Positions 34,565-42,053 of a stretch of 64,000 bases of DNA are shown piece after piece. The notes under the pieces were generated by a model. It searched no databases. It saw only the letters and a list, made by a program, of their open reading frames with translations, and was not told where the DNA came from. Positions within the stretch are counted from its first letter, which is position 1. Each line of letters starts with the position of its first letter. A program made the position numbers and the translations under genes. The stretch spans positions 62,001 through 126,000 of the forward strand of contig NZ_JADWYM010000009.1 of NCBI RefSeq assembly GCF_022414535.1. Direction: 5' to 3'. The DNA is from Streptomyces sp. MUM 2J. GTDB taxonomy: Bacteria; Actinomycetota; Actinomycetes; Streptomycetales; Streptomycetaceae.

Positions 34565-34867
34565 ATGGCCAGGGTTCCCAGCGCTGTCGTCGCCGCGGGC
34601 GGGCTCGTCGGCGGGTACGGCGTGGCCCGTTGGACGAAGAAGCGGCAGTTGGGCGGTGCCGTGCTCGCCGTCGCGGGGGCGGCAGCGGCGCAGCAGTGGC
34701 GGCAGCAGGCCGGCGCGCGGGCCGCGGGGGCGCTGACGGCCGCGTACGTCGCCGCCTTCGCCGGATCGCATCCGCTCGCCAGGAAGATCGGCGCGTGGCC
34801 GTCCGTCTTCACCGTCGCCGGTGCCGTCGCCGTGGCGTCCTGGGCGGTCGCCGACCGCAACACCTGA
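34565..34867 (+). CDS. Small hydrophobic protein of unknown function
   Basis: 100-aa protein with at least two hydrophobic, Ala-rich segments (LGGAVLAVAGAAAA and VFTVAGAVAVASWAVA) separated by a QQWRQQAGARAAG stretch. It is probably a small membrane protein. I do not recognise a family. ATG 34565 is supported by AGGAGG at good spacing. It is divergent from hsp20; the HspR-like operator lies 110 nt upstream and might affect it as well. Confidence 0.72.
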   Translation: MARVPSAVVAAGGLVGGYGVARWTKKRQLGGAVLAVAGAAAAQQWRQQAGARAAGALTAAYVAAFAGSHPLARKIGAWPSVFTVAGAVAVASWAVADRNT

Positions 34868-34894
34868 CGCGCCGGCGGGCCGCGGCCCGCGCCC

Positions 34895-36475
34895 CTACGC
34901 GCCGAGTGCCTGCGACACCGTGTAGATCAGCAGCCCTGCCAGGGAGCCCACGACGGTGCCGTTGATGCGGATGAACTGCAGGTCGCGGCCGATGTGCGCC
35001 TCGATCTTGCGCGTGGTGTGCTCGGCGTCCCAGCCGGCGACGGTGTCGGTGATCAGGGAGGTGATCTCCTTGCGGTAGGTCGTCACGACGTGGACGGCCG
35101 CGCCCTCGACCCAGCGGTCCACCTTGCCCTGCACCTTCGGCTCGGTGGCCATCCGTGCGCCCAGGGAGAGCAGCGAGGCCCTCGTGCGCAGCCGCAGTTC
35201 GCTGCGCTCGTCGTCGGCCGCCGAGACGATCATGGACCGTACGGCGGTCCAGGCGGAGGCGATGAGGTCCTGGACCTCACCGCGGCCGAGCACCTCGCCC
35301 TTGAGCCGTTCCACCCGGGCCCGGGTGTCGGTGTCGGACTGCAGGTCGGAGGCGAAGTCGGTGAGGAAGCGGTCGAGGGCACCGCGGGCGGGGTGGGAGG
35401 GCATGTCCCGCATCTCGGCGCAGAAGCGCAGCAGTTCCCGGTAGACGCGCTCGCCGACCTTGCGGTCGACGAACCGCGGGGTCCAGCCGGGGGCGCCCCC
35501 CTGCACGGCGTCCATCACGGAGTCGGCGTGCAGCACCAGCCAGTCGTGGGCCCGGCTCACCACCAGGTCGACAACGCGTCTGTGGCCGCCGTCGGCGACG
35601 ACCTTCTCCAGCATCTTGCCGATGCCGGGCGCGATCTCCCTGGCGTTCGCGCGCCGGGTGACGGCCTCCCCCACGACGGCCTGGACGTCGGAGTCGCGCA
35701 GGACGGTCAGGGCGCCCCGCAGCGCGGTCGACAGCTCGGCCGTGACCCGGTCGGCGTGCTCCGGCTCGGCGAGCCAGGAACCGAGGCGGCTGCCGATGCC
35801 GACACTGCGCAGCCGCTGCCGTACGACGTCCTCGGAGAGGAAGTTCTCGCCGACGAACTCGCCCAGGGAGACGCCCAGCTGATCCTTCTTGGTGGGGATG
35901 ATCGCGGTGTGGGGGATGGGCAGGCCGAGGGGGCGGCGGAAGAGCGCGGTGACCGCGAACCAGTCGGCGAGAGCACCGACCATGCCGGCCTCGGCGGCGG
36001 CCGCCACGTACCCGGCCCAGGCGCCGGCGCCGGAGTCGTGGCCCCACTTGGCCAGGACGTAGACGACCGCGACGAAGAGCAGCAGGCCGGTCGCGGTGAG
36101 TTTCATGCGGCGCACACCACGCCGCTTCTCCTCGTCGGCGGGGCTGAAGGCGGTCATGGCGCGGGACACGGGTGCCCCACGGGACGCCGTTCCCGGGTCG
36201 GCCCGCAGCCCCGTTCCGGACGCGCGCCCGGCACCGGCCACGCGCTCCGCGCCGGAGTCACGGCCGGCGCCCGGCCGAGGCGCCGCCCCGCGCCCGGCGC
36301 CGCGCGACCCGCCCGCACCGGACCGGCCCACACCCGTCCCGCCCGTGCCGGACGAGGACCGCGCCCCGGACGCGGACGGCTCGCGGGACCCGGACACCTC
36401 GCCGGGCACAGGGGCCGACCGGGCCGCTGCCGCGTCGTCCGTCCCGCCCTGCGGGACGCCTTCCATCCTCTCCAC
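34895..36475 (-). CDS. DUF445 family membrane protein
   Basis: About 526 aa. A long Gly/Ser/Arg-rich disordered N-terminus (about 100 residues) is followed by a TM helix (TGLLLFVAVVYVLAKWG) and the DUF445 body, with EAGMVGALADWFAVTALFRR and IIPTKKDQLGVSLGEFVGENF, the diagnostic motif region. A final TM ends at LLIYTVSQALGA. Function of the family is not known; it is an inner-membrane protein with a large cytoplasmic helical domain. I favour GTG 36475 because AAGGAG lies 9 nt upstream; ATG 36466 is the alternative. Confidence 0.87.
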   Translation of the reverse strand: MERMEGVPQGGTDDAAAARSAPVPGEVSGSREPSASGARSSSGTGGTGVGRSGAGGSRGAGRGAAPRPGAGRDSGAERVAGAGRASGTGLRADPGTASRGAPVSRAMTAFSPADEEKRRGVRRMKLTATGLLLFVAVVYVLAKWGHDSGAGAWAGYVAAAAEAGMVGALADWFAVTALFRRPLGLPIPHTAIIPTKKDQLGVSLGEFVGENFLSEDVVRQRLRSVGIGSRLGSWLAEPEHADRVTAELSTALRGALTVLRDSDVQAVVGEAVTRRANAREIAPGIGKMLEKVVADGGHRRVVDLVVSRAHDWLVLHADSVMDAVQGGAPGWTPRFVDRKVGERVYRELLRFCAEMRDMPSHPARGALDRFLTDFASDLQSDTDTRARVERLKGEVLGRGEVQDLIASAWTAVRSMIVSAADDERSELRLRTRASLLSLGARMATEPKVQGKVDRWVEGAAVHVVTTYRKEITSLITDTVAGWDAEHTTRKIEAHIGRDLQFIRINGTVVGSLAGLLIYTVSQALGA

Positions 36476-36653
36476 CCGATCACACTCCTTCGTACACATT
36501 GTCCCTGTGTCGCCCCGCCATGCCCGGGTCGTCGGACGAACTCCCGGAACGCACGGAAGGTTCCCGCCGTCCGGACGGGTGTCCGCATGGCGCATCATGG
36601 GAGGGTCGACCACGGAGCCCCCCGCTCCCCTCGCCCCCGAGGAGACGCGCCGT

Positions 36654-37982
36654 ATGGCCAGGCGTCACGGCTGTGCCCTGCTGTCCGCGATCGCCGCACT
36701 GATCGTCGGCCTGTACGCCCTGGTCGCCTCCGGCACCGGAACAGCAGTCCGGCCGGGCACGCCCGGCGACGGGCGCGGCCCGCACGCATCAACCGCCCCG
36801 GCCGCCGGCGGCGTCTGGGCGACGACCTGGGCCGCCTCCCCCTCCGGCGCCGAGCCCGGAACCCGGACCACCGGCATGGCCGGGCGGTCCATACGCAACG
36901 TGGTGCACACCAGCATCGGCGGCACCAGCGCCCGCATCACACTGTCCAACCTCTACGGCACCCGTCCACTGGTCGTCACCGACGCCACCGTCGCCGTCGC
37001 CGCCGGACGCGGCACCGCGTCGGCGGACGCGGGCACCCTGCACCGCGTCACCTTCGAAGGCGGCAGCACACAGGTCGTCATACCCGCGGGGCAGCGGGCG
37101 GTCAGCGACGCCGTGCCGGTGCCCGTACCGGACGACGGCGACGTCCTCGTCACCACCTACTCCCCCGCCTCCTCCGGCCCCGTCACCCACCACCGCCACG
37201 CCCGGCAGACCTCCTACGCCGCCGCGGGCGACCGTGCGGCGGACCCCGACGGGGCGGCGTACACCGAGCGGACCCCGTTCTGGCGCTACCTGACCGCGCT
37301 GGACGTGCTCGGCCCCGGCACCGAGGGGACCGTCGTCGTGCTCGGCGACTCCATCACCGACGGCATGACCGCCACCTCGGACGCCGACCGGCGCTGGACG
37401 GACGTCCTCGCCGACCGGCTGCGGACGGCCGCCGACGCCGGACGGGACGTGCCACGCCACGGCGTCGTCAACGCCGGCATCAGCGGCAACCGCGTCCTGG
37501 CGGACGGGCCGGGACGGCCCCCGGAGAACCCCAGCGCTCTCCACCGCCTCGCGCGGGACGTGTTCGGCCGGGCGAACGTCCGGGCCGTCGTCATCGACCT
37601 CGGTGTCAACGACATCCTCCGTCCACCCGACCCACCCGCCGCCGGCACCGTCCTCGACGGGCTGCGGACACTGGTGCGGCAGGCACACGCGCGCGGCGCG
37701 AAGGTCGTGGGCGCCACGCTGACGCCGTTCGGCGGCCACCGCCGCGGCACCCCGGCCCGCGAGGCCGTACGGCAGCAGGTCAACGCCGCGATCCGGGCGG
37801 GCGGCGTGTACGACGCCGTGGTCGACTTCGACGCCGCGCTGCGCGACCCGCGGGATCCGGGGCGGCTGCTGCCGCGCTACGACTGCGGCGACCACCTGCA
37901 TCCCGGGGACGCCGGATACCGCGAGATGGGCGAAGTGTTCGACCTGGCGGTGCTGAAGGGCTCCCCGCCGGCGGCGCGGTAG
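36654..37982 (+). CDS. SGNH/GDSL-family hydrolase, secreted
   Basis: 442-aa extracellular esterase-like enzyme. The N-terminal segment HGCALLSAIAALIVGLYALV is a signal or anchor. A beta-rich region (residues 60-210) precedes the SGNH core: block I VVVLGDSITDG (Ser nucleophile), block II GISGNR, block III GVNDIL and block V DHLHPGD. This arrangement matches Streptomyces GDSL lipase/esterase proteins of about this size. GAGGAG lies 9 nt before ATG 36654; an upstream in-frame ATG at 36597 is less likely. It is divergent from the DUF445 gene. Confidence 0.88.
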   Translation: MARRHGCALLSAIAALIVGLYALVASGTGTAVRPGTPGDGRGPHASTAPAAGGVWATTWAASPSGAEPGTRTTGMAGRSIRNVVHTSIGGTSARITLSNLYGTRPLVVTDATVAVAAGRGTASADAGTLHRVTFEGGSTQVVIPAGQRAVSDAVPVPVPDDGDVLVTTYSPASSGPVTHHRHARQTSYAAAGDRAADPDGAAYTERTPFWRYLTALDVLGPGTEGTVVVLGDSITDGMTATSDADRRWTDVLADRLRTAADAGRDVPRHGVVNAGISGNRVLADGPGRPPENPSALHRLARDVFGRANVRAVVIDLGVNDILRPPDPPAAGTVLDGLRTLVRQAHARGAKVVGATLTPFGGHRRGTPAREAVRQQVNAAIRAGGVYDAVVDFDAALRDPRDPGRLLPRYDCGDHLHPGDAGYREMGEVFDLAVLKGSPPAAR

Positions 37983-38104
37983 CCTGCCCCGGCCATCCCG
38001 GCATCCGCCCCGGCCATCCCGGTGCCCCGCCCAGCGGGCGGCCCCGGCTCCGGGACGGATGATCAGCGGCCGGCACCGGTGCCTTCGACGCCCCGACCGC
38101 AGGC

Positions 38105-38806
38105 TCAGCGCTCCTCGCGCCGGCCCTCCTCCAGTTCCCTGCGCCGCTCCTCCTCCAGCTCCCGGCGCCGCTCCTCCTTCAGCCGCCGCTTCTCCGAGCG
38201 CGGGAGCTTGCGTTCGACACCGACCCCGCCCCAGAACGCGAAGCCCGTGACGACGACCCGCGGAGCGCCGGGCTCGCCGGGGACGCCGGTCTCGCGCTGG
38301 TCGAAGCCGCCCATGACGCCGACCCCGCGGACGACGACCTCGACCCCCGGCGGCACGACGACCTGCAATCCACCCATGATCGCGACGCAGTTGATCACGA
38401 CCTCGCGGTCCGCGAAGTTCGCCTCGCGCAGGTCGATCTCGCCGCCGCCGCAGAAGGCGAAGCAGTTGAAGCGGCGCGGGACCGTCCACCGGCCCCGGCG
38501 CTGGAAGCCGGACAGCACGGCCACTCCCCACGCCGAGGTGCCCTCGCCACCGACGATGCGCCCCGCCCAACTCCCGGCCGGTTCGGTCTCCTTGGTCATC
38601 GACACGGCAGGCGCCCCGGACGCCGGCAGGTCCCGGGTGAGCGGCGTCAGGTCACCGTAGGTGCGCGCCCGGTACGCTGCGTCCAGCCGCTCCTCGAACT
38701 CGGCCATGTCGAGCCGCCCCTCGGCGAGGGCGTCCCGCAGGACGTCGGCGACCCGTTCGCGGTCGGCGTCGGAGGCACGGAGTTCCGGGACTGCGTCGTC
38801 GCTCAT
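38105..38806 (-). CDS. DUF1707 domain protein (cell-wall-stress-type)
   Basis: 233-aa protein. The N-terminal DUF1707 motif is seen in ELRASDADRERVADVLRDAL and EGRLDMAEFEERLDAAYRA. A middle LiaF-like beta domain (SGFQRRGRWTVPRRFNCFAF, INCVAIMGGLQVVVPPGVEV) follows, and a highly charged Arg/Glu C-terminal helix (repeated EERRRELEE) forms a likely coiled coil. Such proteins are common in actinomycetes and are thought to sense envelope stress; the role here is inferred. The start has a -10 box 6 nt upstream (leaderless). Confidence 0.83.
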   Translation of the reverse strand: MSDDAVPELRASDADRERVADVLRDALAEGRLDMAEFEERLDAAYRARTYGDLTPLTRDLPASGAPAVSMTKETEPAGSWAGRIVGGEGTSAWGVAVLSGFQRRGRWTVPRRFNCFAFCGGGEIDLREANFADREVVINCVAIMGGLQVVVPPGVEVVVRGVGVMGGFDQRETGVPGEPGAPRVVVTGFAFWGGVGVERKLPRSEKRRLKEERRRELEEERRRELEEGRREER

Positions 38807-38812
38807 GCCAGC

Positions 38813-38818
38813 AGCCTA
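38813..38818 (-). promoter_or_regulatory. -10 box, leaderless start of DUF1707 gene
   Basis: Minus strand TAGGCT, then 6 nt to ATG 38806; no ribosome binding site is visible. Confidence 0.55.
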
Positions 38819-38838
38819 CGAGTTCACCGCCCCGGGCA

Positions 38839-39993
38839 CTACGCGATCGACGTCGGCGGCCGGGAGACGGCACGGCCCCCCTGCCCCGCGTACATCCGCG
38901 CGATCACCGCCTCGATGTCCGGCTCCCGCACCGACAGGTCCACCAGCGGGTACTCCGCCGCGATCCGCGCCACGAGCGGGGCCGCCGACATCGACGCCGG
39001 GAAGGCCAGCCACTGCCGCGGCCCCTCCACCTTCACCACACGCGCCGGCGCCGGAGCGTCGACCGGCGGGAGTTCCCGGGCCAGGTCCACCACCAGGGTC
39101 CGCTCGCTCTCCCCCGCCCCGTGCAGGCCGGCGAGCGGTCCGTCGTACACCAGACGGCCGTGGTCGATCACCATCACCCGGGAGCACAGCTGCTCGATGT
39201 CCTGGAGATCATGGGTGGTGAGCAGGACCGTCGTGCCGCGCTCGTCCCGCAGTTCCCGCAGGAAGTCCCGCACCCTCGCCTTGGAGATCACGTCCAGGCC
39301 GATCGTCGGCTCGTCCAGGTACAGCACCTCGGGATCGTGCAACAGCGCCGCCACGATGTCCCCGCGCATCCGCTGCCCTAGCGACAGCTGCCGCACCGGA
39401 GTGTCCAGCAGGCCACCCAGATCGAGGTGTTCGACGAGCCGGTCGAGACGGGCGCGGTAACGGGCGTCGGGAATCCGGTACATCCGGCGCATCAGCCGGT
39501 AGGAGTCGATCAACGGCAGGTCCCACCACAGCGTCGTGCGCTGGCCGAACACCACCCCGATGCGGTGCGCGAGACGGGTCCGCTCACGGGAGGGCTCGAT
39601 GCCCGCCACCCTCAACCGGCCCCCGCTCGGCGTGAGGATGCCGGTCAGCATCTTGATCGTCGTCGACTTGCCGGCGCCGTTCGGCCCGATGTAGCCGACC
39701 GTCTCGCCGCGGGCCACGGTGAAGGAGAGACCGTCCACCGCCCGCACCCGCCGCCGCTCACGCCTCAGGAAGCCCGTCCTGCGGCGCACCTCGAAGACCT
39801 TCTCCACACGGTCCAGCTCGATGAACGCGCCGTCCGGCGACCCGCCCCGCGCCCCACCGCCCCGTCGCACTTCTCCGGCAGCGCTCTCAGGGCCACCACG
39901 CGCAGCGCCCTTCGCACCGCAGCCCGCACCACCCGCCGACCTGCCGCCCGCGATGCCGTCGGCCGCGCCGCCCGGTCCACCGTCCACCGCCAT
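38839..39993 (-). CDS. ABC-2 exporter ATP-binding protein
   Basis: 384-aa ATPase. A Gly/Ala-rich N-terminal extension (about 50 residues) precedes the core: Walker A GPNGAGKSTT, Q-loop GVVFGQRTTLWWDLP, signature LSLGQRMRGD and Walker B VLYLDEPTIGLD. The signature reads LSLGQ rather than LSGGQ, as in related exporters. The C-terminal half (after residue 290) is the usual ABC-2 accessory region. It is the last of three genes with the two DUF990-type permeases; together they would form an exporter. The substrate is unknown. Confidence 0.9.
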   Translation of the reverse strand: MAVDGGPGGAADGIAGGRSAGGAGCGAKGAARGGPESAAGEVRRGGGARGGSPDGAFIELDRVEKVFEVRRRTGFLRRERRRVRAVDGLSFTVARGETVGYIGPNGAGKSTTIKMLTGILTPSGGRLRVAGIEPSRERTRLAHRIGVVFGQRTTLWWDLPLIDSYRLMRRMYRIPDARYRARLDRLVEHLDLGGLLDTPVRQLSLGQRMRGDIVAALLHDPEVLYLDEPTIGLDVISKARVRDFLRELRDERGTTVLLTTHDLQDIEQLCSRVMVIDHGRLVYDGPLAGLHGAGESERTLVVDLARELPPVDAPAPARVVKVEGPRQWLAFPASMSAAPLVARIAAEYPLVDLSVREPDIEAVIARMYAGQGGRAVSRPPTSIA

Positions 39994-40001
39994 GACTCCC
40001 C

Positions 40002-40901
40002 TCAGCTCCCCGTACTCCGATACACCCGCAGCCCCGCACGCCACGCCAGCCCCGCGAGCACACAGCAGACGGCCGCCACCACGGGCGGCGCGAACGCCGC
40101 CCAGACCGGCAGGCCGAGCGGATACGGCCGCCCCAGCACATAGGCGCCGGGCACCCAGTTGACGAAGGCGAGCGGCAGCACGAACGTCACCCCCCGCACC
40201 AGGTCCTTGCCGAACACACCCGGCGGATACTGCAGCAGCGTGGTGCCGCCGTACGTGAACGCGTTCTGCACCTCGGCCGCGTCCTGCGCCACGAACTGGA
40301 AGGCCGCTCCCGCCGTGAACAGCGCGCAGAAGATCACCGCACCGCTGACCAGCATCACCGGCATCAGAAGTACCCTGGCCGCCGTCCAGTCGATGTCGGC
40401 CCGGAGCAGGCCGTACGCCAGCACCAGCACGGCCTGGGTGATCCGTCCGAGCCGGCGCAGCGCGAAACGGTCGGCGGCGACCTGCGCCAGCACCGGCGCG
40501 GGCCGCACCAGCAGCGTGTCGAAGGAGCCGTCCCGCATCCGCGCGCCCAGCACGTCCATCGAGCCGAACGTCAGGTCGGAGATCCCGAACGCCGTCGCCG
40601 ACAGCCCGTACAGAAAGGCCACCTCGGGCAGGCTCCACCCGGCGAGCGAGTCGACCTGCGAGAACATCAGCACGAGCGCGACGAAGTCCAGCCCGGTCAC
40701 CAGCAGGTTCCCGAACGCCGTGAGCACGAAGGACGCCCGGTACGTCATCGCCGACCGCACCCACATCCCGGCGATCAGCCCGTAGACCCGCACCCCCTCC
40801 GCGAGCCGGGAGAACACCGCCGGCCGACGGGCCGCCCGCCCCGAAAGGACCGGCCGGGCCGTCACCGGCCCGCGGCCCTCCGGCGGGCCCGCCTCACCCA
40901 C
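40002..40901 (-). CDS. ABC-2 family transporter permease B
   Basis: 299-aa membrane protein of the PF06182 (DUF990) type, with about six TM helices; MTYRASFVLTAFGNLLVTGL, FGSMDVLGARMRDGSFDTLL and LAFVNWVPGAYVLGRPYP mark the family. The GTG start at 40901 overlaps the stop of permease A by 8 nt, and the ATPase starts 8 nt after its own stop. It pairs with permease A to form a heterodimeric channel. Confidence 0.86.
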   Translation of the reverse strand: MGEAGPPEGRGPVTARPVLSGRAARRPAVFSRLAEGVRVYGLIAGMWVRSAMTYRASFVLTAFGNLLVTGLDFVALVLMFSQVDSLAGWSLPEVAFLYGLSATAFGISDLTFGSMDVLGARMRDGSFDTLLVRPAPVLAQVAADRFALRRLGRITQAVLVLAYGLLRADIDWTAARVLLMPVMLVSGAVIFCALFTAGAAFQFVAQDAAEVQNAFTYGGTTLLQYPPGVFGKDLVRGVTFVLPLAFVNWVPGAYVLGRPYPLGLPVWAAFAPPVVAAVCCVLAGLAWRAGLRVYRSTGS

Positions 40902-41694
40902 CCTGCACCACCACCCGCCGCGTCGCCGCTGCCTGCACCAGCCGCCCCGCCACCAGCAGGGCTACCGCCCACGCCACCTGGAACCCGTACGCCGCGACCG
41001 GCGCCGTCCTCCCCATTAGCACGTCCGCCGGCACCTGCAGCTGCACCGCCCACGGCAGCGCCCGGACGACGTCACCGAGCACACCGGGGAAGGCGTTGAG
41101 CGGCAGGACCATGCCGGAGCAGAAGATCCCCAGCACCATCACGGCCTGGTTGACCCCCGTCCCGTCCATGAGCCAGAACACGCTCAGGGCGGCCAGGTAG
41201 CGGATCCCGAAACTGACCACCATCGCCGGCGGCAACGCCACCGCGAACGCCGCCCACGCGAAGGGGTCGTCCGGCAGCGCCATGTCGAACACCAGCGCGC
41301 CGAAGACGAACGGGACCACCCCGCGGCCCAGGATCTGGAACACCGCCCGGCCCATGTCGCCCGCCAGCCACCACAGTTGCAGATCGGCCGGCCGGTACAG
41401 GTCGACGGCGATCTCGCCCGTGCGGATACGCGCCATCAACTCCTTCTCCACACCGCCGCCCTGGAGAGCGAGGGTCGAGTAGAGGGCCTGGCCGAGCCAC
41501 ACGTAGGTGACGGCCTGCGCCTGGTCGTAGCCGCCCAGGTGCGGCTTCTCGTCCCACAGCGCGAGATACGTGTAGACGAGGATCAGCCCGAAGACCGTGT
41601 TGGTGAACACCCCCGCGGCCGTGGCCACCCGATACGTCGCGTACCGCCGGAACCCGCCCACCGCGACGGCCAGGTACAACCGCCCCGCTCCCAC
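40894..41694 (-). CDS. ABC-2 family transporter permease A
   Basis: 266-aa DUF990-type permease, first gene of the exporter operon. Typical stretches are RYATYRVATAAGVFTNTVFG, GEIAVDLYRPADLQLWWLAG and MVLGIFCSGMVLPLNAFPGV. I chose GTG 41694 because GGAGGGG precedes it and the TM domain starts soon after; a start further upstream at 41865 would add a Gly/Arg-rich stretch of unlikely coding content. The protein ends with VVVQGG, overlapping permease B. Confidence 0.78.
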   Translation of the reverse strand: MGAGRLYLAVAVGGFRRYATYRVATAAGVFTNTVFGLILVYTYLALWDEKPHLGGYDQAQAVTYVWLGQALYSTLALQGGGVEKELMARIRTGEIAVDLYRPADLQLWWLAGDMGRAVFQILGRGVVPFVFGALVFDMALPDDPFAWAAFAVALPPAMVVSFGIRYLAALSVFWLMDGTGVNQAVMVLGIFCSGMVLPLNAFPGVLGDVVRALPWAVQLQVPADVLMGRTAPVAAYGFQVAWAVALLVAGRLVQAAATRRVVVQGG

Positions 41695-42053
41695 AGCCCC
41701 CGCCCCTCCCGGCCCGCCGGCACCGAAGCGCAGGAGCCTAGCCGCCGGGCACCCGGTCCGCCACGCCTTTTCCGTCCCCCGGCCCCGCGTCCCCCGCGCC
41801 CCCTCCCCGGCACCTCCGAGGCACTTCCGAGGCACTTCCGAGGCGCCTCGCACCGCACGTCCCACGGCCGAGCGGGGTGCTTCCCGGCGCCGCCCCGCGT
41901 CCTTGTGGCCCGCCGCGCGTTCTCAGGGCGACACGTGCCGGATTCCGGGAACGGTTCACCCGGCACGAGAGTCTTCAATGGGGGGAGTGGGGCGCACAAG
42001 GCGCAACGAGGCGTACGGGAACGTACGACGCGAAACAGGAGTCCGTGCACGAG